Source: Garcia nutans
Taxonomy: Eukaryota > Streptophyta > Magnoliopsida > Malpighiales > Euphorbiaceae
Length of the DNA stretch: 64,000 bases
Assembly (NCBI GenBank): GCA_947685225.1
Contig: CANTUV010000035.1
Location: forward strand, 7,881,501 to 7,945,500
Reading direction: 5' to 3'
Position numbers and translations under genes: made by a program. Positions within the stretch are counted from its first letter, which is position 1. Every line of letters starts with the position of its first letter. The notes beneath the pieces were generated by a model, which was given only the letters and a program-made list of their open reading frames with translations, did not search any database and had not been told where the DNA came from. Positions 1-9,990 of this stretch are shown in pieces.

Positions 1-1487
1 ACAAACTTGGACAAAGACAACGGATATAACTCCCCTGAACTCTCACACCGCAGGATTCTGCTCCCCGTCGGATAATCCTTCACAGAAAACCCAAAAGGAT
101 CAAACTCAACAGTCACCCAATTATCAGTTGTAAACTTACGAACAGAAACCAGATTTTTAATCAATTTTGGAGCATGTAACACATTTTTAAGATGTAAAGG
201 CTGGGTTGCATGTGGAATCTGAACATGTCCAAGACCGTGAATTGGAATAACACTACCATTGCCAACAGTAATTCCATTCGTTTGGCTTAATTTAGAATAA
301 GAGGTGAGTGTACCTGAGGTGGCAGCCATATGAGAAGTTGCGCCAGAATCCATGTACCACTGATCTGCAGGTTCTTGTATAGACATGGTATGCATTGCTT
401 GATCAATATCAGTTGGTGCGTACTCTGTCGAAGGAGCAGCAGCAGAATAAAATGACTGAGATGGATGAGATGGATGAGGACCTAACACCCCCTGTTGCCG
501 AGCCACTGGTGGAGGTCGTGGAGTCCATGGAGTAGTAGGATAAGGGCATGGCGGTGCCATCCAAGGCTGCGTTTGAGAATACCAGCCAGTCCAAGGTTGC
601 GGTGGAAGATTCCAATAGGACTGTGATGGATAAGAGTGTTGAGGAGTCGATCGACTCTGGTGAGAAATCGATCGACTCTGTTGCTGCGATCGATTTCGGT
701 TTCCAGAATTATTTTGGCCTCCACGCTGATTATGTCCACCACGCAGATTGCGGTTCCCTTGCTGTCTTTTGCCTTTCTGTATAGACCTAGAAGAGTTTGT
801 GTCCTTCGAAGAATCTAAGGATTCCAAATTGGCGTTGAGAATCATAGCAGTATTAGAGTTTGATTCCTGCCTAGTACGTTCAACCTTGTTTGTCTCCTCC
901 AACAGTAACATAGATCGTACTTGAGAGAATGAAGGCATCGGAGTTTTGTTTTGAACAACTGTAACAAAACTCTCATAAGCATCGGTAAGCCCAGTTAACA
1001 ACCGTAAAACCATACGATGATCGGAAACCTTTTCGCCGACATTAGCAAGCTGATCAGAGAGGATCTTGAGCCGACGAGCATATGAATTAGCATCAGGGAA
1101 GTCACGAAGATGAGTATTAGCAAACTCGGTTTCAAGATGAATAGCCCGAGCAGTTTTGTTATCTTGGAATAACTCTTTCAAACGATTCCAGGCATCCAAG
1201 GCAGTATCATCTGGAGTTATTATGGTATTGAGAAGATCAGTAGAAATAGTACCATAAATCCACTGCCGAACAATGTTATCAATCCGACTCCAAATCGCTT
1301 GCTCTTCAGTTGATCGTGTAACAGAACCAGAAACCGGTGTAATGTGATCATTGGTAAGAGTAGCGTTAGTGTGGATAGTGAACAAAGTTGCCCAATTGTT
1401 ATACTGAGCAGTTTCATAATCAAGAGTCAAAGGGATGGCAGTCTTGATATTAGTGATAGTAGTGGTTGGATGAACCTTATCAGCCAT
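1..1487 (-). CDS. Ty1/Copia gag-protease, 5' part of a gag-pol polyprotein (runs off left edge)
   Basis: Reading the minus strand from the ATG at 1487, I checked every codon to base 1 and found no stop: 495 open codons, continuing out of the window. The start reads MADKVHP, a common start of plant Copia gag, followed by a gag domain (residues about 15-230, with WATLF and WNRLKELF). A Gln/Arg/Ser/Pro-rich linker comes next. The aspartic protease motif is YMDSGATSHM at about 329-358, with the catalytic D-S-G intact. After it comes the start of the GAG-pre-integrase region. I see no CCHC zinc knuckle in the linker; a CPYPT segment lies where one would be expected. The frame is fully open, so this copy is less decayed than the other retroelements here. 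A primer-binding site and LTR lie just upstream. The integrase, RT and RNase H are expected beyond base 1. Confidence 0.88.
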   Translation of the reverse strand, partial: MADKVHPTTTITNIKTAIPLTLDYETAQYNNWATLFTIHTNATLTNDHITPVSGSVTRSTEEQAIWSRIDNIVRQWIYGTISTDLLNTIITPDDTALDAWNRLKELFQDNKTARAIHLETEFANTHLRDFPDANSYARRLKILSDQLANVGEKVSDHRMVLRLLTGLTDAYESFVTVVQNKTPMPSFSQVRSMLLLEETNKVERTRQESNSNTAMILNANLESLDSSKDTNSSRSIQKGKRQQGNRNLRGGHNQRGGQNNSGNRNRSQQQSRSISHQSRSTPQHSYPSQSYWNLPPQPWTGWYSQTQPWMAPPCPYPTTPWTPRPPPVARQQGVLGPHPSHPSQSFYSAAAPSTEYAPTDIDQAMHTMSIQEPADQWYMDSGATSHMAATSGTLTSYSKLSQTNGITVGNGSVIPIHGLGHVQIPHATQPLHLKNVLHAPKLIKNLVSVRKFTTDNWVTVEFDPFGFSVKDYPTGSRILRCESSGELYPLSLSKF

Positions 1488-1553
1488 GAGAAAGGAGAAG
1501 AAAGAAAGAAAGAGAAAGAAAGAGAGAAAGAGATAAGGAGGTATCGTTCTAAA

Positions 1554-1565
1554 GCTCTGATACCA
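1554..1565 (-). other. Copia primer-binding site (initiator Met-tRNA type)
   Basis: On the minus strand this reads TGGTATCAGAGC, the standard primer-binding site of plant LTR elements, complementary to the 3' end of initiator methionine tRNA. It lies 66 bp upstream of the gag ATG, across a purine-rich leader, and fixes the orientation of the element. Confidence 0.88.
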
Positions 1566-1735
1566 TAAAGGAATTATATTCCGTGCGTATTACCTTGAGA
1601 GTCATTACATTTATAGAGTCCCTACCTTATCTCTACACATTACAAAATATTTAAAATACAACAGAAATATTTACATATTCTATCATGAATATCATTTTAA
1701 TTAATTAGATTTGAGTTTGAAATTCAATCTCCACA
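1566..1735 (-). mobile_element. probable 5' LTR of the minus-strand Copia element
   Basis: This segment sits directly upstream of the primer-binding site. On the minus strand it may begin TGTGGAG at 1735 and contains a TATA-like CTATAAATG about 45 bp before the PBS. The edge next to the PBS ends TTTA rather than the usual CA, and the partner LTR is outside the window. Both boundaries are therefore estimates. Confidence 0.45.
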
Positions 1736-3559
1736 GTTTACGATCTTAAAAAATAGTTCTAATTTGAAGTATCAATATATTACTGTCTTAATTATATATT
1801 TTTAAATAATAATCCACAGTTTCAATGGTTAATATATTGTCGTTTTTTTCTGTATGTTTGGAAGAATCATATTATCAAATTATGGTTTTTCCTTGAGGAA
1901 AATGCTCTCATTCTCATTCACTTTATTGAATTTTTTTGCTATATGCATAAATAAATTGTTATTGAAATTACATGGGTTTTGGAAGTATTGGACTAAATAT
2001 ATATCAATTGCTATATAAATTTACCGATTAAGAATTTAAGATAATGAAAGTCTAAAAATAATTTAGCTTAGATAATGTTAATAAATTTTTTAACATTAAT
2101 AGTTCTAAATTATTTTAGTAATATATATTTTAAAATTTTAATTAAATGAACTTTTAATTTAAAATTTACATTGAATATAATAAGAGATTAAATTTTAAAA
2201 TATTTTAATAATTTAATAATCATATCACTTTTTTCAAAAAAAAAATATCATACTACTGAATTAGTGCACACATATTTTTTCAATCATGATTTTTAATTTT
2301 AGTAAACACTACCTAATTAATTACGTAAGTGATATGAACACAAAAATATTTTTGCAGCTCTAATGCTTCCTTTAATTGTCGAAAAAAAAAATGCTTCCTT
2401 TAATTTTTATTTCTTTCAGACAACACCTTCTTCTGATATGTATTACTGTTAACACACGTCATAATTAATAATAACATATTGTTTGACTCTACTAACAATC
2501 ATATGCAAGCATGATGAAATACGAGATTAACTAAATTAATTTAATATTAGATTATATTATAGTGTATAGTTGATTTTAAATTTCTATGTACTATTGAGGC
2601 TTTAAATAATTCAAGAACTTAAATTAGTGGATAGTTAATGAGATTTAAATATTATATTAAACCTAATGTTTTTTTAAGACATTAAACCTAATATATAATA
2701 TTAAACCTAATATTGTATTAAACCAAATGTTAGAATTGAGTATTTCATGTTGAAAAAAAAAAAGGATAATTAAAACGGGAGTGCAGCCATTCAACATCAT
2801 GATTTGCACAAAGAAAATTGTAAAGAAGAAGACAAGGCACCACCTGTACACTTCAATTATTCGAATGACATCTTCACTAATCTTTAATTATTCGAGTGGC
2901 ATATTCATTAATTAGAGTTAGTGGCCTAAATTTAGGGTGATTGGACAGGTATTCTGATCCTTGAAAAGTACAGCTTGATGTCAAGATGAGTGGTCGAAAA
3001 ATAAAAGTCACTCTACCCTTCGTATTTATTACTCTGTCAGTTCCAATAAAATTTACGCACATCCACTAAAAAAAATAGTTAACTTTTCTAACCATTATAT
3101 AAAACTATTTTAAAACCACTAAAATTTCTTTCATTAATTTACTAATATTAAAATTAATTATATATATATATATTTAAATTTATTTTATTTAGTGATTTTA
3201 TTTTTTAAAATTTTATCTTAATTATTTTAACTTATATATTTATATTAATAAATATTAATTATTTTTTTATTATATTTAAATATTTTAATTATGAATGATT
3301 CATTATAACTTAATAAATTTATATTTATACATTAAAAAAAATATAAATTTAAGGATTATATAATTAAATTAAAATTTAAGATATTTTTTTATAGTTTTAT
3401 TATCATTATGGTATATATTTTTTATTAGTTGATAACTTACTTCCACATTTATTGTCAGTATGTTAGAATCTTATGTTATTAATGAGTTTAATATTTATTA
3501 TTATTTTTATTTTGCTATTTGTTAATATTTCTTTTAGAAAAAAAGATATTTTTTTAATT
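1736..3559. other. AT-rich intergenic DNA, no gene recognised
   Basis: Dominated by A/T runs and short AT repeats. Small open frames exist on both strands, but none has coding-like composition or a recognisable motif. A slightly more complex patch at 2850-3065 shows no similarity I can name. Confidence 0.6.
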
Positions 3560-3803
3560 AAAGTAGACTTGAGTTTGAAGCTTGATTTGAATGCTTATGT
3601 ATCCGATTAATGAAATTAAAATATTTTAAATTATATTTTTTGAATATTTTTTAATTAAAATAGACTTAAATTTAAAGTTTTATTTTGATTATCTATTTAT
3701 TCACTTGATAAAATTAAAGTCTTTATAGCTCAATAGGCACATTAATTATTATTCTAGTATAATTGGTTCATATATATTATTATCCCTGGTATTATTATTG
3801 TTG

Positions 3804-3850
<47 letters not shown>

Positions 3851-4280
3851 TCATTCATTGCACATAATTCTTTTATTTTGATTTGTAAAGCATTTTGATG
3901 TTGATATTCATTTTTTTATGTATTATTAGCTCATATACAGGCCTATATATTTTTTTAAATATGAATTTAATAATTATATCTATGTTCTGAATATAATATT
4001 TTTTATATTGCATTTATTATTCTATTTGTTATTAGTTTATATATATGTATTTTGATATTTTCTAACTACATATTTAATAATCATTATATCCACTTAATAT
4101 TCATAATACACACTGTCTGAATATAATATTTTTTCATATGAAATTTATTTCTCCATACATTATATGTATTTTCCAATTACAAGTTTAATAATCATTATAT
4201 TTACTATTTGGATACCACAGTCTTTTTTTTTTACCCTCACAAGATATTTATTATTTTTAAAATCCAGATATTCACGAAGT
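3560..4280 (+). repeat. AT-rich dispersed repeat, related to 12690-13500 on the other strand
   Basis: The stretch has a ~110-bp motif repeated twice (AGACTTGAGTTTGAAG near 3566, related copy near 3662), a TTA microsatellite, then several diverged copies of a sequence like TTTAATAATCATTATATCCAC followed by CTGAATATAATATTT (3966-4010, 4073-4130, 4185-4215). The reverse complement of the same words, in the same order and next to an AAT microsatellite, appears at 12690-13500. I infer two members of one repeat family in opposite orientation; the family is unidentified. Confidence 0.5.
3806..3847. repeat. TTA microsatellite, 14 units
   Basis: Uninterrupted TTA trinucleotides. It lies inside the AT-rich repeat and probably belongs to that family, since its inverted relative carries an AAT/CAA array at the matching place. 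Confidence 0.95.
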
Positions 4281-4719
4281 AGTGTATACACTATAAAACA
4301 TATTACAAGTGATCGAGATATTTTAAACAAGAGAACCACAATAAAATTAAGAATATAAGAGGTAATCCATTTGTCAGAAACAATAATAGTAACAATTATA
4401 TTGTGGTGATATATTAAATTAAAGGATAAAGAGTTAGTCTTCACATTTCACCATCAATCCCATTCTTAATGATAATAATGATAATAACTACAACTGGGCA
4501 CTCCATCTAAGCAAGCTACCAGAGAGTTTAAAATTGATAATGTTAGTAATGATAAACAAACTAACTAATAAAAGAAAAAAATAGTGTCAACAACCCTTCT
4601 CTTTTAAAATCAACACATTGAAGATCATCAGTTTTGAAACTACTGGGCCATAAAGAATATAAATAAAAGTATTAAGATTTTAAAAAAATTAACCATAATT
4701 AAACATAAAAATAAGTATT
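4281..4719. other. AT-rich intergenic DNA
   Basis: No gene, RNA gene or clear repeat seen. It ends where LINE homology begins. Confidence 0.6.
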
Positions 4720-6094
4720 AAGTCAGTGGTTAGAGAAATTGATAAAAGGTGCAGGTGTTTCCTTTGGAAGGGTAAGGCTGAGCAAACATGTAAGAGTTTG
4801 GTTGCTTGGGATGAGGTTTGTAAGTCGAAGAAGGAAGGGGGATTGGGTATTAAGGATGTGAGGTCTTGGAATGAGGCTGCCATTGGTAAGTATATATGGG
4901 AGTTAATTTGTGTCTAAGAGTTCAAGTTGGGCTAATTGGGTATTCAAAAACAAATTGAAAAAGCTTAGTTTCTGGGGGTATTACAAAGCCCTTGGAAGCT
5001 AGTTGGTTTTGGAGATATATGGTAAAGTTGAGAGATAAGTTTAAGGGTCATTTTAGCTACAAGCTAAGGATTGGGGAGTTTGCTTTCTGGCATAATTTGT
5101 GGCTGGATGGTAAGAGTTTGGCGGATAAATTTTCTGCTATTAGTGTAGCAAATTCTGATGTTCCAAAATGGGCTAAGGTTAAAGATTTATGGAGAAATGG
5201 TTGCTGGAATCTGCCTGATCCTATTGACTCTCCAACTGAGGGTATTTTGCAGGAGGTAAGGAATTTCTCAGTTCATGAAATGCAGGCTGATAGCATCTGT
5301 TGGAAGCTCACTAAAAATGGCATTTTCACTATTAAGAGTGCATGGGATGAATTTAGACCCAAAAGTCCACATGTTTCTTGGTGGAAGGTTGTGTGAGGGA
5401 AAGGTTGCATTCCTAGGTATAGCTTTATCTTTGGCTGGCTTTGAAGAACAAGCTGGCGGTTAAGAGTAGGCCACATAGATGGGGGGTTGTTGATGATGAG
5501 TTATGTTGCTTTTGTGGTGCTGCTCCTGAAACTGTGGAACATTTATTTTTGGACTGTCCATTTAGTAAAGATATTTGGCTGCAGGTGCTGGAGAAAATCA
5601 GTTGTAATAGGTCTTGCTTCTCTTGGAGAAGGGAGATAAGTTGGTTTACAAGGAAAGCATGTGGCAAGAGTAGTTTAGCTAAACCCAGAAGAGCGGCTTT
5701 AATGGCTACTGTTTACCACTTATGGAGAGAGAGGAATATGGTGATTTTTTAACAAGGTACTATGGACAAGAATAGAGTTTGCTGTAAAATAGCTTTCTCT
5801 ATGAAGTGCATCTGTTTGAATAGTAATGGGGAGGAGATAAGTAAATGGAATAGTTGGAGATAAGAAAATTGAATTGATGTGTTCAACCTTGCTTCTTGTT
5901 ATGTTTCATCTGTTCAGTTTTGTTGCTATGGCACTTATAGTAGGTCTTTTGTTTATGAGATGTTTTGTTTTGTAATTGCTTGCCTTTTGCACTGATGTTT
6001 GGGTGTGTTTTGGTTGTTTTCTTAGCTTGGATTGATTTATACAGATTTCTTCATTCCTTTGGCAATAAAATTCTTTTGTTGACAAAAAAAAAAA
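4720..6094 (+). mobile_element. 5'-truncated, decayed plant LINE (end of RT ORF2 plus 3' UTR and poly-A)
   Basis: Three overlapping plus-strand frames give consecutive pieces of the C-terminal part of a LINE reverse transcriptase. About 4726-4914 is the region after the RT core (RCRCFLWKG, then GGLGIKDVRSWNEA). About 4992-5393 contains SWFWRYM and FTIKSAWDEF. About 5441-5749 is the zf-RVT segment, with CFCGAAPETVEHLFLDCPF. The frame changes near 4915 and again between 5395 and 5441, and there are in-frame stops, so it cannot encode a working protein. A T-rich 3' UTR follows, with AATAAA at about 6065 and a poly-A run at 6084-6094. The RT catalytic domain and endonuclease are absent, as expected for 5' truncation during target-primed insertion. 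I could not define a target duplication. Confidence 0.85.
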
Positions 6095-6314
6095 TATATA
6101 TATATATCAACCACTAAAAAATTTGTGCTAGCAAAATATTTAAGGATTGGAGATAGTTTCTTTAATATATTCAAATATTCAGATCATAAAAAAATATTCA
6201 TAAAAAATAATTTTTATTTTTAAACTATTTTATAAATTATTTTTAAATTATTTCAAAAAAATATTCATAAAAAATATTCTTAAATGAGCAAGTCAAAAAA
6301 ATAATTTTTCTCTA

Positions 6315-8672
6315 CCACACATTGATATGCTAGTAGATAATACAACTCGATTCTATATGTTTTCATTAATGGATGGATTTTCATGGTACAATCAAATTAA
6401 AATGGATCCTAGTGATAAGAAAAAAACAACTTTTATTACTTTGTGGGAAACATTTTACTATAAAGTGATGCCCTTTAGATTAAAAAATACAGAAGCAACT
6501 TATCAGAGAGTAATGATTACCTATTTTTTGATATGATGCATAAAAAAATAGATGTGTATGTTGATGGCATGATAACAAAATCTCAATATGATGAAGATCA
6601 TGTTGCAGTTTTGAGAAAGTTGTTTGAGTGGTTAAGGAGATATCAGCTCCGATTAAATCCTGTAAAATATATATTTGGAGTTTCTTAGGAAAAATTATTA
6701 GGGTTTATAGTTAGCAGGAGAGGAATTGAGATTTATCCTGATAAGATTAGAGCTATAGTTGAAATGACAACTCCTAAAACTGAAAAGGAGGTCTGAAGCT
6801 TTTTGGAAAGGTTTAATTATATAGCTCGATTCATATCACAATTGATAGCTATGTGTGAGTCTATCTTTAAGCTTTTGAGGAAGAATAATTCGGAAAAATA
6901 AAATGAAAATTGCCAAATGGCCTTTGATAAAATTAAGCATTATTTGCATACTCCTCCAATTCTGTAACCGCTTATACCTGGTCGTTCTTTTTTCTTGTAC
7001 TTGATAGTTTTTTAGAGCTCAATGGGTTGTGTTCTTAGGTAGCATGATGACACAAGAAAGAAGGAACAAGTCATACACAATATAAGCAAAAAGTTCATCA
7101 ATTACGAATCAAAGTATTCTCTATTGGAAAGAACTTGTGCTGCATTAACATGGGCTGCTCATCGATTAAGGCACTACATGTTATACTACACCACCTTTTT
7201 GATATCTCGGATGGATCCTAGTAAGTAAATTTTCGAAAAACCAGCTCTAACAAGAAGAATTGCTCGATGGAAGTTTTTATTAACTGAGTATGAGATAATA
7301 TATATCACTTAAAAGGAGATAAAAGGAAGTAATATAACTGAATATTTGGCATATCGAACTATTAAAGACTATAAACTAATAAGTTATGAGTTTTTCGATG
7401 AAGAATTTATATTGGTAGAAGAAGAATAGGGATTGAAAAGAAATTGAATTATGAAATTTGGTGGAACTTCAAATGCCCTAGGAAGTGGGATATGAGTGAT
7501 TCTAATCTCCTCAGAAGAAAAATATTTTCTTGTGACAACCATATAATGTTTTGAATGCACTAATAATATGGATGAATATGAAGCCTGTACTTTGGGATTA
7601 CAAGTTGCTGTCGATATGAAGATTAAAAGGGTAGAGGTGTATGGAGATTCGACATTGATAATCAACCAGTTGAAAGGAGAATGGGAAACTAGATATCCAA
7701 AATTGTTGCCTTATCAAGAATTTATTTTTTATTCAGCTCAAAGCTTTGAATCCATAAGTTTTGATCATGTTTCCTGAATTGAGAACCAAATTACAAATGC
7801 ATTAGCCACATTAGCTATAATATTTCGACTAGATGCTTGTGAAAAGATGTTTTCTATTAAGATTGAAACTAGAGGAGGCAATGCTTACTGTGCAAATCTT
7901 AAAGAGGAACGTGATGGTAAGCCATGGTTTCATGATATCAAACAGTATCTAAAAAATAGGACATACACTCCATAAGCCTCAGACACTGATAAAAGAACAA
8001 TTTGGCGACTAGCAATGAATCCTTCATTAACTTCTTCTATCAATCTTTGAGCTTGTCTTTCATCTACACATCTGTTGACTCGTAAAATTCTCAAAATGAG
8101 TTATATTCAGCTAAAAATAGAATCTAATTGCATTAACTTTGTTTGAAAAATGCCATAAGTGTCAAATATATAATGATGATATCAACGCTCCTCCAGTTCC
8201 CTTGTATATGATGGTTTTCCCGTGGCCTTTTTTGATATGAGGAATGGATGTGATTGTTTCAATAGAACCTAAAGTTTCTAATGGCCATAGATTCATTTTG
8301 GTAGCAATTGAATATTTTATCAAATAGGTAGAGGCAGTCTCTTATGCCAATGTGACAAAGAATATAGTCTTAAAATTCATTAAGCAAAATATTATATGTC
8401 GGTACAGCATACCCGAGCATATAATCACTAATAATGCAAAGAATTTCAGGAATAAGGATATGGCAGAGATATGCTCAAAATTCAAAATTAAGCACCATAA
8501 TTCCTCCCCATATTGTCCAAAAATGAAGGATGCAGTTGAAGCAGACAATAAGAATATTAAGAAAATAATTTAGAAACTGGCAATAACAAAGATTGACATG
8601 TGATTCTTTCTTATGCTCTTTATGGATACAAGACTACAGTCAGGACATCTACTGGAGCAACACTATTTTCTT
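6315..8672 (+). pseudogene. decayed Ty3/Gypsy pol (RT, RNase H, second RNase H, integrase), Tat-like
   Basis: Domains follow in order with many stops and frameshifts. RT (6315-6790) starts PHIDMLVDNT, then FSLMDGFSWYNQIKM; the catalytic YVDD box is YVDG at 6557-6568, so one catalytic Asp is lost. RT-linked RNase H is at about 6900-7310 (NYESKYSLLERTCAALTWAA). A second, archaeal-type RNase H is at about 7560-7780 (EYEACTLGLQVA, VYGDSTLIINQLKG). Integrase zinc-binding remnants (CHKC) are near 8150, and the core is at 8340-8672, where the usual TDNAKN reads TNNAKN. Two RNase H domains are known for the Tat/Ogre lineage. The frame is cut inside integrase, after TGATLFSS, by a LINE fragment. The element cannot be active. 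LTRs were not found. Confidence 0.87.
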
Positions 8673-9245
8673 CAAGAAGATGGGGGTTGTGAAGAAGATG
8701 TAAATCATAGGATTAAAGATGGTTGGATGAAGTGGAGGAGTGCTACAAGAGTTCTATGTGATCGAAAGATGCCAATTAAATTAAAAGAAAAGTTTTACCG
8801 CACTGCAATATGGCCTGCGATGATGTATGGTAGTGAGTGTTGGGCAGCAAAAGGACCACATATGAGTAAAATGCATGTTGCGGAAATAAGAATGATAAGA
8901 TATATTTATGGTCATACTAGAATGGATAGAATCCGCAATAAGTGCATTAGAGAGAAAGTTGGGGTAGCAACTATTGAAGATAAGATAAGAGAGTATAGAT
9001 TGAGATGATTTGGCTATGTGAATCAAAAATCTAGCGATGCGCCGGTTAGAAAAACTGAACAAGTTAGAGTAAATATAGCTAAGAGAGGCAGGTAGACCTA
9101 AACTGACTTGGTCAAAGGTGGTTCAAAATGATCTTATGATGTTACATCTATCAGAAGAGATAACCCTAAATCATATTAAGTGAAAAATAAAAATCTATAT
9201 AGCCGACCCTAATTAACTTAGGATTAAGATTTTGTTAAATTGATT
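8673..9245 (+). mobile_element. RTE-like LINE reverse transcriptase C-terminal fragment
   Basis: From 8673 the reading changes abruptly from Gypsy integrase to a LINE RT tail: QEDGGCEEDVNHRI, FYRTAIWPAMMYGSECW, a VAEIRMIR block, then RLRWFGYV after a stop at 9006, RGRPKLTW after a 1-2 base shift, and IADPN near 9200. This is the conserved end of plant RTE-type LINE ORFs, which stop just before a TTG-rich 3' terminus. The end here is about 9245. A 131-residue open frame (8613-9008) spans the junction; its first 20 residues are out-of-frame Gypsy sequence, so it is an accidental chimera and not a gene. Confidence 0.82.
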
Positions 9246-9264
9246 GAGTTGAGTCAAACATTGG

Positions 9265-9990
9265 ACATACATAGGGTCAAGTCTTGGGTTCTCTTTTCAT
9301 TTTTTAAAAAATTCCTAAAATCAAGCTTAGGGTACTCCTAGGGTCGAGCCTTAGGTTTTCTTTTCATATTTCCTTTTCTTTTTCTAAAAAAATCGCTAAT
9401 GTCGAGCATTAGACACTCCTAGGTTAAGAATTTTTCTTTTTCTTTTAAAAAAAAGTTCCTGATATCTAGCATTGGTACTCTTAAGATCAAGTCTTAGATT
9501 CTCTTTCTAAATTTTTTTAAGTCGAGCTTTAGGTATTTCTAGGATCCAGCTATATATTCTTTTTTTTTTTTACTTTCTAAAAAAAATTCTAATGTCGAGA
9601 GTTAAATATTCCTAAGGTCAAGCCTTAGATTTCATATTCACAAATTTTTAAACTTTATGCTTCCCTAATCTTTTTTCTAAAAAATCTCTAAAATGAAGCT
9701 TTAGATATTTCTAAAGTTGAGTCTTATTTTTGTTTTCTTCATTTTTTGAAAAAGTTTCTAAAATTAAGCTTTTAGAACTCATAAGATCGGGTCTTAAGTT
9801 TACTTCTTTTTTTTTTTAATTCTTAAAATCCTAAAGTCAGATTTCAGTTTCTTTTTAATTGAAGGTCATGAAGTTAAATTTTAGATACTCTCAAGGTCAA
9901 GTCTTAGATCATTTATCCTTTTTATTTTTTTTTACCATAAATATTATTGAGATCAAGTCTCAAGTTACTTTTTTTTAAATAGTTAAATCT
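9265..9990 (+). repeat. diverged tandem repeat, ~60-110 bp unit, about 10 copies
   Basis: A core like GGTCAAGTCTTAG recurs at about 9274, 9341, 9484, 9614, 9714, 9784, 9893 and 9950, with weaker copies near 9421 and 9541. Each is followed by a T/C-rich tract (TTCTTTTCATTTTTT), an A-rich tract (CTAAAAAAAT) and a companion word like TCGAGCTTTAG. Short tandem arrays downstream of pol are typical of Tat/Ogre Gypsy elements, so this may be the 3' non-coding part of the element at 6315-8672. That link is inference. Confidence 0.65.

Noticed and set aside
4160..4444. Minus-strand 94-codon frame
   Set aside because: It falls in an AT-rich repeat and is made of Ile/Leu/Asn/Lys strings, as expected by chance.
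8613..9008. 131-codon frame as a single reverse-transcriptase-like gene
   Set aside because: Its N-terminus is out-of-frame Gypsy integrase and the rest is a LINE tail, so it is a chimera of two transposons.
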